Shown here piece by piece: positions 1 through 6,921 of a DNA stretch of 15,599 nt. The stretch is from JAPWJZ01 sp041287865 (GTDB taxonomy: Bacteria > Pseudomonadota > Alphaproteobacteria > Micavibrionales > UBA2020). Each line of letters opens with the position of its first letter. Within the stretch, counting starts at the first letter, position 1. Made by a program: the position numbers and the translations under genes. The stretch is from the NCBI GenBank assembly GCA_041287865.1, contig JBGGMV010000080.1:1-15599 (forward strand), read 5' to 3'. The notes beneath the pieces are model-generated. The model did not search any database. It was given only the letters and a program-made list of their open reading frames with translations, and was not told the DNA's origin.

Positions 1-230
1 GCCTGATCGCCGCCGGCGCCAACCTGACCGGGAGAAATAAAGACGGCACCACAGCCTATGACCGCGTGCGCGGCAATGCGGCCTGTGCCGGCACGGCGGC
101 GGTCTACGAGAGCTTCTATGATCAATGGTCACGCGCCATCCTCCGGGGAATTATCGACGACACGACAAAAGCGATCCACGGCGCGCCGCAAGACATCAAC
201 GCCATGAAACCGCTGCGTTTGCGCCTTTGA
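1..230 (+). CDS. Ankyrin-repeat protein, C-terminal end (partial)
   Basis: The reading frame enters from the left edge (first full codon at base 3) and stops with TGA at 228-230, leaving 75 residues. It opens with LIAAGANLTGRNKDGTTAYD, which matches the end of one ankyrin repeat (LL..GA..) and the start of the next (.DG.TA.D). The remaining 45 or so residues are a non-repeat tail that is probably helical and ends in basic residues (KPLRLRL). Ankyrin repeats are protein-binding scaffolds; nothing here shows the partner. The N-terminus, and hence any signal peptide or repeat number, lies outside the window. Two more ankyrin genes occur at 9246 and 12448. The family call is fairly sure; the specific role is unknown. 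Confidence 0.75.
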   Translation, partial: LIAAGANLTGRNKDGTTAYDRVRGNAACAGTAAVYESFYDQWSRAILRGIIDDTTKAIHGAPQDINAMKPLRLRL

Positions 231-314
231 GGCTTAAATTTCATGTATTTACCATAAATTAATCTCATTTCATTAGAATAGGGGCAGCTTATTCATGCCA
301 AACGGGAGCATTTC

Positions 315-1223
315 ATGACGCCTCCAAAAGAACCCACGCTCGAGGAAATCCACGCGCAACTCAAAGCGCTGACAGGGGCGGTCGAAAAACTCATCGAGGC
401 CCAAAAGCCCGCAGCTGCGCCGCCTGAGCCTGCAAAGAAGACGGGGGATTTGCAGGATGTAAGGTTGGTGGCTGTCCAGCCGACAGCCGAAAACCACAGT
501 TATACATTCACCATCCCCACGGGCTCCGCGCGGAATGCGTTCAATAACGCCACGCCCGTCGAGGCCGTCGCGTTGCCGAACTATCTGGTCGAGAAACCCG
601 ATGCAAAAGATCTGGTCGATATTCCGACCACGCTGGCCGCGCTCGCCATGGAAACGGTGAGGGATAACAACCGCAAGGCGCTTTATCCTGTCGCGCTTGA
701 AGATTATCTCGCCACGGTCACGCGAGAGCCGGGCGAGCAGGAAGCCCTGAATATCGTCGAAGGAAAATCGTGGATAGGTTTCGGCATTGTTGCCCTCAAG
801 GCTCAAGGTGCGGACGGCAAAGCCTCTAACTTGTATGTGGTGGATGACCAGCTGCGGCAGCAGATAATTGTCATGGGCGCGGAATCCATTCCCGTCGGGC
901 TGAACAAAAAGCTCGCCGAGTCAGGGGTTACCTATGTCGTCAGGGGCAGGCCGGAAACGACCGAGGAAATCAACGAATTTCTGTCCCAGGGCGCAAGAGT
1001 GCGGGGTGAAAGCGGTTTGCTGATGACCGGCCGCGCCGTAACGGATGTGATCGAGTCTCTTATCAAGGCAGTTTCGGCCATATGCGAACTTAAAGAGCAC
1101 GATGACGACGCTGTGCCCTTAGGCACGACGCTCGGGCGGGTCATGAACGGTGGAATGGCCGACAAACCGGGCGTCTTCACCAGCATCATGAAGGCTTCGG
1201 CACGGCCGGCCGGGGTCAAGTAA
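315..1223 (+). CDS. Hypothetical protein, 302 residues, N-terminal coiled coil
   Basis: I do not recognise this protein. The ATG at 315 has a clear Shine-Dalgarno GGGAG at 304-308, six bases upstream. Residues 9-31 (LEEIHAQLKALTGAVEKLIE...) have heptad-like spacing of L, I and V and probably form a short coiled coil. An Ala/Pro-rich linker follows (about 32-42), then a mixed alpha/beta region to the end. There is no signal peptide, membrane segment or obvious catalytic motif, so it is probably cytoplasmic and oligomeric. It stands alone: 84 bases separate it from the ankyrin gene upstream, and a strong terminator follows 20 bases after its stop. A phage or pilus structural role was considered because of the coiled-coil start, but nothing nearby supports it. 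Confidence 0.75.
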   Translation: MTPPKEPTLEEIHAQLKALTGAVEKLIEAQKPAAAPPEPAKKTGDLQDVRLVAVQPTAENHSYTFTIPTGSARNAFNNATPVEAVALPNYLVEKPDAKDLVDIPTTLAALAMETVRDNNRKALYPVALEDYLATVTREPGEQEALNIVEGKSWIGFGIVALKAQGADGKASNLYVVDDQLRQQIIVMGAESIPVGLNKKLAESGVTYVVRGRPETTEEINEFLSQGARVRGESGLLMTGRAVTDVIESLIKAVSAICELKEHDDDAVPLGTTLGRVMNGGMADKPGVFTSIMKASARPAGVK

Positions 1224-1243
1224 CCTTTTAGGCATAGAATTAC

Positions 1244-1278
1244 ACAGGGGCGCAGGTGATATGCGCCCCTGTTTCTTT
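1244..1278 (+). terminator. Rho-independent terminator after the 315-1223 gene
   Basis: A perfect 11-bp stem, ACAGGGGCGCA (1244-1254) with TGCGCCCCTGT (1262-1272), has a 7-base loop and is followed by a short T-rich tail (TTCTTTCC). It sits 20 bases after the stop codon. The GC-rich stem is strong and the T tract is interrupted by C. Confidence 0.85.
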
Positions 1279-1350
1279 CCGTAAAGCCCTTCACGGATTT
1301 TTCATTACCTGCCGCGTATTCTCGACGATGGAGACTAGTGCCAGTAGGGG

Positions 1351-3297
1351 ATGATGTCGCAGATATTGAATAGTCTGGTGGTTGCCAAAGGATTGGAAAC
1401 CCAGTACGCGCTCGAACAGATTATGGAGAATAATCTGGCCGGCCACGTTCTGAGTCTGGTGACTTATACCCCTGACAGCCTGAATAAAATCGACCGCACG
1501 CCTGATCTGGTTTTCATCGTCAACCAGGAGGAAGCGCTGACAGCGGACGAGGTTAACCGTGTCACGAAAATGTTCCCGCGCTGCACCTCCGTCGTGCTTG
1601 ATGACGACCCCGAACGCCAGCGCGACGCCTTCATCAAGGCGGGCGCCGATGAAGTGATGAGCCTTGCCGACCTGCGTTCGCCGCTCGGCCGCCACATGCT
1701 GGAGAAGATCATCGCCTTCCGCGATCTTGCCGCCGCCGAAGCGCGTGTGGAGGCGAGCGAAGAACGTTTCCGCGGCATCATCGAACATTCGAACGACATC
1801 ATCATCCTGCTGGATACCGACGGCTCCATCCTCTACGCCAGCCCCGCCTTTGGCCGGCAGATGGGATATGAGTTGTGGACGGTGCTGGGGCAGGATTTCT
1901 TCAGCTTCGTGCATGAAGAAGGATTGGCGCAGCTGCAATCGGGCTTCCGCGAACTGATGATGCTGCCGCCCACCGAAAGCATGTCGCTGGAATTCCTGTT
2001 CCGCCACCGCGACGGCCGGTTCCTGACGATGGAAGCCACAGGATCGAACCTGCTGCGCAACCAGACCGTGCAGGCCGTTGTGCTCCACCTGCGCGACGTG
2101 ACGGGCTCGAAACAGTCGGAGGTGGAACTGAAGATTTACCGCCTGCATCTCGAAGACCTCGTCGCACAGCGCACAAGGGAAGCGGAAGAAGCCAACCGCC
2201 GCGCCGACCTTGTCATCGCGGCGTCGCCGGATGCCCTTATTGCTATGGATGAAAAAGGCGTCATCACCTTCGCCAGCCGCCATTACCGCACGATCTATCC
2301 TGCCAGCGCGCAGGTAGTAAGCGAGGGCAACGACGTCATGGAAGCCTTCGAGGTCGTCACGAAAGAAGTCGGCCTGAGCCACGACGACGAACGCTACGCC
2401 GACATGAGGGCGTGGTGGCAGAAGCCCAAAGGCTACAAAGAATTCAAGATGGCCAACGGCACCTGGGTGCGCCTGCAGGCGAGACGCATTCCCGAAACCA
2501 ACGGCATCGTCGTCTCCACCACCAACATCACCGATTACAAGCGCCAGCAGGCGCTGCTTGCCGCGCAGTCCGAAGAACTTGAAGTCGCGCTGGCCAAGGA
2601 AAAAACGATCGTGGAGCAGCAGCGCACCTTCGTTTCCATGGTATCGCACGAATTCCGCACGCCGCTGACCGTCATTGACGGCAACGCGCAGATCATCCAC
2701 AGCCGCGGCGACACCATCGGCAAGGAAGCGCTGCAAAAACGCGCGGTCAATATCCGTTCCTCCGTCGACCGCCTTGTACGGCTGATCGAAACGATCCTGT
2801 CGGCGCATATGCTCGACGTCGGCAAGCTGGTTGTGGAGCCCAAACCCTGCGACCTCGGCAAAATCATCCGCGATGTCTGTTCCGAGCAGCAGGATATTTC
2901 CCCCAACCACCGTTTGAAGGTGGAGGTGCGCGGCATTCCGCCTGCCATGGTGCTGGATGAAAAGCTGATCCGCCAGTCACTGGCCAACCTTGTTTCCAAC
3001 GCCGTGAAATATTCGCCGCGCTCGAATACGGTCGAGGTTTCCGCCTTCAAGGAAGGCAACATGGCCGTGATCGAGGTGCAGGACCATGGCGTCGGCATCC
3101 CGCCCGATGAAATCGAGCATGTTTTTTCGAAATATTTCCGCGCCTCGACCTCGTCGGGTATCCCGGGGTCGGGCCTTGGTCTTTCGGTGGTGCAGCACTT
3201 CGTTGAATTGCACCACGGAACAGTCGCCTTGCGCAGCAAGGTTGGCATTGGTACTGTCGTCACAATGAGCCTGCCTATTGGCGAGGGCCGGTTTTAA
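1351..3297 (+). CDS. PAS-domain sensor histidine kinase with degenerate N-terminal receiver
   Basis: This is a cytoplasmic hybrid-like sensor kinase of 648 residues. Residues 1-115 resemble a receiver fold (DLVFIV strand at 52-57, AGADEVMSL near the end), but the acidic pair and phospho-acceptor Asp are not where expected. A PAS domain spans about 136-255, a coiled coil about 256-285, and a second PAS about 286-397 ending in TNITDYKR. A second helical linker leads into HisKA, where the phospho-accepting His is H433 in SHEFRTPL. The HATPase domain shows the N box around N546-N550, the G1 box DHGVGIP at 578-584 and the G2 box GSGLGL at 606-611. All catalytic boxes look intact, so it should autophosphorylate. 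No transmembrane segment is seen, so the signal is probably intracellular. Start: an in-frame stop at 1345 limits it to ATG 1351 or 1354; the adjacent AGGGG favours 1354. It forms an operon with the receiver gene 16 bases downstream. Confidence 0.95.
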   Translation: MMSQILNSLVVAKGLETQYALEQIMENNLAGHVLSLVTYTPDSLNKIDRTPDLVFIVNQEEALTADEVNRVTKMFPRCTSVVLDDDPERQRDAFIKAGADEVMSLADLRSPLGRHMLEKIIAFRDLAAAEARVEASEERFRGIIEHSNDIIILLDTDGSILYASPAFGRQMGYELWTVLGQDFFSFVHEEGLAQLQSGFRELMMLPPTESMSLEFLFRHRDGRFLTMEATGSNLLRNQTVQAVVLHLRDVTGSKQSEVELKIYRLHLEDLVAQRTREAEEANRRADLVIAASPDALIAMDEKGVITFASRHYRTIYPASAQVVSEGNDVMEAFEVVTKEVGLSHDDERYADMRAWWQKPKGYKEFKMANGTWVRLQARRIPETNGIVVSTTNITDYKRQQALLAAQSEELEVALAKEKTIVEQQRTFVSMVSHEFRTPLTVIDGNAQIIHSRGDTIGKEALQKRAVNIRSSVDRLVRLIETILSAHMLDVGKLVVEPKPCDLGKIIRDVCSEQQDISPNHRLKVEVRGIPPAMVLDEKLIRQSLANLVSNAVKYSPRSNTVEVSAFKEGNMAVIEVQDHGVGIPPDEIEHVFSKYFRASTSSGIPGSGLGLSVVQHFVELHHGTVALRSKVGIGTVVTMSLPIGEGRF

Positions 3298-3313
3298 TTA
3301 GGGAAATACGATC

Positions 3314-3682
3314 ATGGCTAAAATCCTGTTGATAGAAGACGAAGCTCCGGTGCGCGAAATGCTGCTCGACGAGCTGACCGTGCAGGGACACAGCGTCATC
3401 GAAGCCTCGACGGGCGAGGAGGGGCTGGAGAAGTTCCTCGAAGCCGAGCCCGACCTCGTGGTCTGCGACCGCGCTATGCCCGGCATGTCGGGCTATGAAG
3501 TTCTGGAGCGCATCCGTGGCGCCCATCCCCAGTACGAAGACATTCCCTTTATCTTCCTGACAGCGCTGACCGACCCGCGCGACAAGGCCGCCGTCGACCA
3601 CCTGAAGCCTGCCGCTTATTTCGAGAAGCCGGTCGACTTCAAGGCGCTGTCGGACAAGATCAAGGGCCTGATCAAGTCGTAA
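3314..3682 (+). CDS. Single-domain response regulator (receiver only)
   Basis: A 122-residue CheY-like receiver with no output domain. The full active-site set is present: acidic pair E8-D9, phospho-acceptor D52 (VVCDRAMPG), switch T83 (FLTAL) and K105 followed by P106 (FEKPV). It should accept phosphate from H433 of the upstream kinase and pass it on, or act through protein contacts, since it cannot bind DNA itself. The gene starts 16 bases after the kinase stop, with AGGGA at 3300-3304 nine bases before the ATG, so the two are almost certainly co-transcribed. Single-domain receivers beside a PAS kinase are common in Alphaproteobacteria, where they often feed phosphorelays. The final target is not visible here. 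Confidence 0.95.
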   Translation: MAKILLIEDEAPVREMLLDELTVQGHSVIEASTGEEGLEKFLEAEPDLVVCDRAMPGMSGYEVLERIRGAHPQYEDIPFIFLTALTDPRDKAAVDHLKPAAYFEKPVDFKALSDKIKGLIKS

Positions 3683-3767
3683 TCTCCAAATACTGCAAGA
3701 CTGGTCGGAAAAAATCACAACGCGTGGTTTCAAACTTGCTTTTTATACAAGCAGGCATGAATTATAT

Positions 3768-3797
3768 TTGACATAACGCGTCATATCTCTCTAAAAT
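3768..3797 (+). promoter_or_regulatory. Sigma70-type promoter for the 3840 gene
   Basis: A perfect -35 TTGACA (3768-3773) is followed after 18 bases by TAAAAT (3792-3797, five of six matches to TATAAT). Transcription would begin near 3804 and leave a leader of about 36 bases. The -10 lies inside the left arm of an inverted repeat. Confidence 0.75.
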
Positions 3798-3833
3798 GCT
3801 TTAGCGGTTAAAAACAGGAATATTTTTAGAGAG
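3787..3833 (+). repeat. Inverted repeat spanning promoter -10 and Shine-Dalgarno
   Basis: CTCTCTAAAA (3787-3796) is the exact reverse complement of TTTTAGAGAG (3824-3833), with 27 bases between the arms. The left arm covers the -10 box; the right arm contains the AGAGAG that serves as ribosome-binding site before the ATG at 3840. If transcription starts near 3804, only the right arm is in the mRNA, so a DNA operator is more likely than an RNA hairpin. Confidence 0.5.
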
Positions 3834-3839
3834 TGTGTC

Positions 3840-4232
3840 ATGAAAAAATCTACAGCCCAGAAAATCGAGAAGCTGACCGAGCGTGCGTGGCAGGCGGCCG
3901 ACGTAATCGAGCATAGCGCCCATTACATCAACAAGTGGCCCGGGGTGATAAGGGAAGCCTTTGGCAAGAACGCGCTGAGCGGCTTCGCGGACAAGCAGAA
4001 AACCCTCGCCAACCGCATCTATCTGGGTGAATTGCTCCAGCGCAATGAAACCGCGGAATCACAGACCGCCGGCGAGATCATGGGCAGGGTATGGCATCTC
4101 GATCAGGAACAAGAACTAGGCAAGGGAAGCCTGACAAAGCTTTTCCCCGGCCTGTCCAAAGACCAGCGCGCCGAAGTGCGCAACGGCCTGAAAAAGATCG
4201 GCTTCAAGGTTAAAGGCAATACGATCGGTTAA
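3840..4232 (+). CDS. Hypothetical protein, 130 residues
   Basis: I do not recognise this protein. It starts at the ATG at 3840, seven bases after a GAGAG Shine-Dalgarno, and has its own near-consensus promoter, so it is probably well expressed. The sequence is basic and mostly helical by composition, with no signal peptide or membrane segment. The end (VRNGLKKIGFKVKGNTI, residues 113-129) looks like helix-turn-strand and loosely resembles residues 98-114 of the protein encoded at 14225. A small DNA- or protein-binding protein is possible given its size and charge, but no recognised helix-turn-helix is evident. It converges on the lipoprotein gene at 4242 with only nine bases between the stops. 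Confidence 0.75.
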   Translation: MKKSTAQKIEKLTERAWQAADVIEHSAHYINKWPGVIREAFGKNALSGFADKQKTLANRIYLGELLQRNETAESQTAGEIMGRVWHLDQEQELGKGSLTKLFPGLSKDQRAEVRNGLKKIGFKVKGNTIG

Positions 4233-4241
4233 TCCGGTCGT
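4221..4241. terminator. Possible hairpin between convergent genes
   Basis: ACGATCGG (4221-4228) can pair with CCGGTCGT (4234-4241) through eight pairs, one of them G-U, around a five-base loop. It spans the stop of the 3840 gene and ends beside the stop of the 4242 gene, a usual place for a shared terminator. There is no T tract on either side, so termination is uncertain. Confidence 0.3.
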
Positions 4242-5159
4242 TCAGGGCGAAGCGGTGGCGGCTTTTTTCGGCGCCGTCACGGGCTTCGGCGCGGGCGTGG
4301 TCGACGTATTGTCGCGCAGCCAGTCGCCGATGGCGCCCATTGCCTGCTGGCGCTGTTTCCACGTGAATTCCGAGCTGCTTTCTTCCGCTTCGCCTTCGCT
4401 GCCCGTCAGGTGCTGGTATTGGCGCGGCGACAGATCGTCAAGGCCGCCGGCGTGGATCGCGCGGCCGTCGGTATTTCCCCAGCCGGTGTCAACGGTCACG
4501 GAAACTTCATCCTGTTTCTCCGCGTCGGCGGGCATGGTGATGGTTACGGTCAGCATCTTGCCGTAGCGCATTTCCGGCGTTTCGATCTTGCCGTCCTCGC
4601 CCTTGACGGCGGGCGCGGTCACCGAGATATCGCCCAGCACGCGGATCTGCTGTACCCAGGCATAGCCGTTGGTTGTTTCGGCATAAAACGGCGCAGCGGT
4701 GTAAACGTAAACATCGCGCAGGGCTGACAATTCGCCGAAGGCGTTTTTGGCAATCACGCGGGGCTCTGCCTCGGAAGCTTCCGCCGCGTCTTCATCCGAC
4801 TGTTCGGCTTTTTCGGCAAGGGCGGCACGGCGCTCCAGTTCCGCCTTCACGTCAAGGCTTTCGCGGCCAAGGTAGCCGGCCTTCTGCAAGGCGGACGTCA
4901 CGGCGCGGGTATAGGCGGCGGTTTCGGCATAGTCCATGGGCGGGGCGGTGGGTTCCGGCTCGGGCTCTGCCTCCTCGACCGCAGGGGCTTGCCAGTTGTA
5001 TGGCTGGCCCAGATCCGTTTTGGCGGGGCCGGGCAGTGTTTCGATGACGGGGGCGGGCTCTCTGTCTTTCGGGGGCTCTGTCTTCGATGTGCAGGCCGCG
5101 CCGCTGAAGACCGCGAGTGCCGCAAGACTGAGTGCTGCAAATTTTCTAGTGCCCTTCAT
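4242..5159 (-). CDS. Probable lipoprotein, Pro/Glu-rich, unknown function
   Basis: The N-terminus has a basic start (MKGTRK), a hydrophobic core (FAALSLAALAVFSGAA) and a cysteine at residue 23, a loose lipobox (GAAC), so it is probably exported and lipidated. An extended Pro/Glu-rich stretch follows (EPEPEPTAPP), as in envelope proteins that need a spacer. An Ala/Glu-rich helical part and then a beta-rich region come next (VTAPAVKG, MLTVTITMP, VSVTVDTGWG), and the C-terminus is a Thr/Pro/Lys-rich tail. I cannot name the family. GTG 5165, ATG 5162 and ATG 5159 are all in frame; ATG 5159 is chosen because GAGG lies five bases upstream of it. It has its own promoter at 5193-5222 and is transcribed separately from the RNA terminator upstream. 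Envelope location is well supported; role unknown. Confidence 0.8.
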   Translation of the reverse strand: MKGTRKFAALSLAALAVFSGAACTSKTEPPKDREPAPVIETLPGPAKTDLGQPYNWQAPAVEEAEPEPEPTAPPMDYAETAAYTRAVTSALQKAGYLGRESLDVKAELERRAALAEKAEQSDEDAAEASEAEPRVIAKNAFGELSALRDVYVYTAAPFYAETTNGYAWVQQIRVLGDISVTAPAVKGEDGKIETPEMRYGKMLTVTITMPADAEKQDEVSVTVDTGWGNTDGRAIHAGGLDDLSPRQYQHLTGSEGEAEESSSEFTWKQRQQAMGAIGDWLRDNTSTTPAPKPVTAPKKAATASP

Positions 5160-5192
5160 CATCACCTCAGGTGGGGTACATTAGGATGATTA

Positions 5193-5222
5193 GTTTTACC
5201 ATAAAAATTAAGCGGGTGTCAA
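5193..5222 (-). promoter_or_regulatory. Sigma70-type promoter for the lipoprotein gene
   Basis: On the minus strand, a perfect -35 TTGACA (5217-5222) is followed after 18 bases by TAAAAC (5193-5198). Transcription would start near 5186 and give a leader of about 27 bases carrying the GAGG ribosome site. The element closely resembles the promoter at 3768 (same -35, same spacing). Confidence 0.65.
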
Positions 5223-5230
5223 ACCGAGCT

Positions 5231-5263
5231 AGGATGCCATCCCTCACTTCGTTCGGGATGACA
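5231..5263. repeat. REP-like short palindromic element
   Basis: CATCCC (5238-5243) pairs with GGGATG (5255-5260) around an 11-base loop; read on the minus strand the core is GTCATCCCGAACGAAGTGAG. From general knowledge, this kind of sequence recurs as a dispersed intergenic palindrome in many bacterial genomes. Only one copy lies in this window, so repetition is inferred, not seen. Confidence 0.45.
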
Positions 5264-5281
5264 ATGCATAGGGCACAAAGC

Positions 5282-5312
5282 AAAACCCCCGGATTTGCAT
5301 CCGGGGGTTTTT
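5282..5312 (-). terminator. Strong intrinsic terminator, able to work in both directions
   Basis: A perfect 13-bp stem, AAAACCCCCGGAT (5282-5294) with ATCCGGGGGTTTT (5299-5311), closes on a four-base loop. Both strands end in a T run (TTTTT on plus, TTTTGCTTT on minus). No plus-strand gene reads into it, but the minus-strand candidate RNA ends here, so it is assigned to that strand. Confidence 0.85.
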
Positions 5313-5513
5313 AAATTTCGGGTAACCAAGTGGGGTTTTGGGGTTTCAGGGGAGTTTAGCTGCCTGCTTGATTACCCTGGCAGACCGAAGTCTACCAATC
5401 TCGAATTCTGCTTACTTCTTCAATCGTAGTTGAATCAGCAAGGTGACATTAGTCGCTAACCGATTCAAAAAGCAAGCAGAAATTGTTTAGTTCGTATCTC
5501 ACTTTAAGTGTTC
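5282..5513 (-). ncRNA. Candidate structured small RNA, family not recognised
   Basis: Read on the minus strand this segment forms, in order: a small hairpin (5500-5510); a 12-bp helix (5470-5481 with 5406-5417) leading to a 7-bp helix (5462-5468 with 5430-5436); a hairpin at 5378-5397 capped by a UUCG loop closed by C-G; an 11-bp helix (5367-5377 with 5320-5330) enclosing a C-rich loop; and the terminator. The 12-bp, UUCG and 11-bp helices each contain one G-U pair on this strand that would be A-C on the other, so the minus strand is the RNA. A weak promoter (TTGCTT, 18 bases, TGTAAT at 5519-5548) would place the 5' end near 5512. It is not tmRNA (no T-loop, CCA or tag ending in Ala-Ala), RNase P or SRP RNA by their signature motifs. 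It could also act as a 3' element of bcp transcripts. Confidence 0.6.
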
Positions 5514-5628
5514 CCAAGATTACATAACCATAATGATTCGGCAAGCAAAATCGTAAGAAATTTTTAACTATTTCTTGATCTGTTGTTCAGCGGATTCCGG
5601 ATATTAAGATTGATATATAACTAACTGA

Positions 5629-6093
5629 TTATTTTATAGATTTTAGCGTTTCCAAGACCTCGTCTGCATGGCCTAAAGCCTTCACATTTCGCCAGATATG
5701 TTGGATGACGCCGTCCTTGTCGATGAGGTAGGTCGCGCGTTCGATACCCATATAGGTTTTGCCGTAGTTTTTCTTCTCCACCCAGGTGCCGAAAGCCTCG
5801 CAGATGCTGCCGTCTGAGTCGCTGATCAAGGTGAAGGGGAGCTCGTATTTGTCGGTGAACTTGGCGTGAGATTTCAGGTCGTCTTTCGACACGCCGTAAA
5901 CCTTCGCGTTCATCTTCTTGAACTTGGGCAGGTTGTCGCGGAAGGCGCAGGCCTCGACCGTGCAGCCGGGCGTATCGTCCTTCGGGTAAAAATAGAGCAC
6001 GGTGTTGTGCCCCTTCAGGTCTTTCGCCGCAATCGGCCCTTCGGCTGTGACGCCCTTGAAGGCGGGGACTTTGTCACCGGTTTTCAGTGCCAT
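5629..6093 (-). CDS. bcp: Thioredoxin-dependent thiol peroxidase (Bcp-type peroxiredoxin)
   Basis: A 154-residue cytoplasmic peroxiredoxin that reduces hydrogen peroxide and organic peroxides using thioredoxin. The active site DDTPGCTVEAC gives peroxidatic C44 and resolving C49, the C-x4-C spacing of the atypical two-cysteine BCP group; T41, P42 and R119 (GIERATYLID) complete the usual peroxide site. Full family length. The start is fixed by an AAGGAG Shine-Dalgarno seven bases before the ATG. That site sits next to the stop of the upstream gene (12 bases between them), so bcp is read from the same transcript as the membrane-anchored protein at 6106-6873. Oxidative-stress defence is the expected role. 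Confidence 0.95.
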   Translation of the reverse strand: MALKTGDKVPAFKGVTAEGPIAAKDLKGHNTVLYFYPKDDTPGCTVEACAFRDNLPKFKKMNAKVYGVSKDDLKSHAKFTDKYELPFTLISDSDGSICEAFGTWVEKKNYGKTYMGIERATYLIDKDGVIQHIWRNVKALGHADEVLETLKSIK

Positions 6094-6105
6094 GGCGGAT
6101 ACTCC

Positions 6106-6873
6106 TTATTGGGTGGATTGCCTGAGCGCCGTCATGTCGAGCATGAAGGCGGCGAAAAACTTCGGCCGCGCGTCCTTGAAGGTTTTCGTCAGGCTCGCAT
6201 AGTCAGGTATTTCGTCGGTGACGATGACAAAGGGCGCGCCGAGGCTGTCAAGGTTCTTGATCATTTCCTCAAGACTTTCAGCCGGCTTGCGCTCTTCCTT
6301 GCGGTCGAAGGCGAAGGCCTGCACGTCCTTGCCCATGTTGGCCAGCCATATCTTGCGGTTGGGCGCGCTTTCCACCGCGTCGCGGCGCAGGCGTATGAAA
6401 AGCCAGTAATTCTTCTTCAGGTAGGTGCGCAGCTTGCTGCAGAAATCTTCCAGCATCACCAGGTCGGGCTTGGCCGCCGTATAGTCGATAAAGATCGCGT
6501 TGAAGGTATTGTTCTGCCCGCGCCAGCTTTCGATGTTCTCCTGGATGATGGGGAAAACTTTGGGCAGGTCGGTGGGGATTTCGGGCATGACGTAGAGGGG
6601 GTCGACCTCCCGCTGCGGGATGCTGACCGGGGCGATGGGCGAGGGGGTCAGGCCCTCCATTCCCAGGTCGCCCGCCCAGATGATGATCGATCCGCCGTTG
6701 TCCGGCACGGCCTTCAGCGAGGCCTCGTCGCGCACGAAGTAGCGGGTATCGAAGACCACCTGCTGCTTTTCGATCACGGGCGGGTTCAGATCCTTCCACG
6801 ACTTCCAGCCGACGAAGGCCGCAAGCACCAGCAGGATGGGGATAATAACCTTTTTGTCTTCTCTGAAATTCAT
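6106..6873 (-). CDS. Membrane-anchored hypothetical protein upstream of bcp
   Basis: This 255-residue protein opens with a charged start (MNFREDKK) and one hydrophobic segment at about residues 9-24 (VIIPILLVLAAFVGW), consistent with a signal anchor and the rest outside the inner membrane. The body shows alternating strands and helices: GGSIIIWAGDLG, FNAIFIDYTA, YWLFIRLRRD, KIWLANMG, PFVIVTDEIPDYASL, FFAAFMLDM. This rhythm suggests a TIM-barrel-like fold such as those of polysaccharide-acting proteins, but I see no certain catalytic pair. The ATG at 6873 has no clear Shine-Dalgarno. It lies first in an operon with bcp and is divergent from rlmN. I cannot assign a function. Confidence 0.8.
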   Translation of the reverse strand: MNFREDKKVIIPILLVLAAFVGWKSWKDLNPPVIEKQQVVFDTRYFVRDEASLKAVPDNGGSIIIWAGDLGMEGLTPSPIAPVSIPQREVDPLYVMPEIPTDLPKVFPIIQENIESWRGQNNTFNAIFIDYTAAKPDLVMLEDFCSKLRTYLKKNYWLFIRLRRDAVESAPNRKIWLANMGKDVQAFAFDRKEERKPAESLEEMIKNLDSLGAPFVIVTDEIPDYASLTKTFKDARPKFFAAFMLDMTALRQSTQ

Positions 6874-6921
6874 GCTTAATCCGCTCTAAACGCTGGTAAA
6901 TTAGCACAGCCGCGCCTGCCC

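Noticed and set aside
1291..2910. Long open frame on the minus strand (539 codons) across the histidine kinase
   Set aside because: It is the antisense shadow of a GC-rich gene: rich in His, Arg, Gly and Asp, with no recognisable domain, whereas the plus strand encodes a complete kinase.
5282..5513. tmRNA (two-piece type) as identity of the candidate RNA
   Set aside because: No T-loop (GGTTCAAnTCC or GGTTCGAnTCC), no CCA end and no reading frame ending in an Ala-Ala proteolysis tag could be found on either strand.
5553..5577. AT-only hairpin AAGAAAT ... ATTTCTT after bcp
   Set aside because: The stem is weak and no T run follows it on the minus strand, so it is not a convincing bcp terminator.
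5866..6879. Open frame of 337 codons on the plus strand over bcp and its upstream gene
   Set aside because: It runs antisense to two genes with clear starts, ribosome sites and, for bcp, an intact active site. The translation has no domain.
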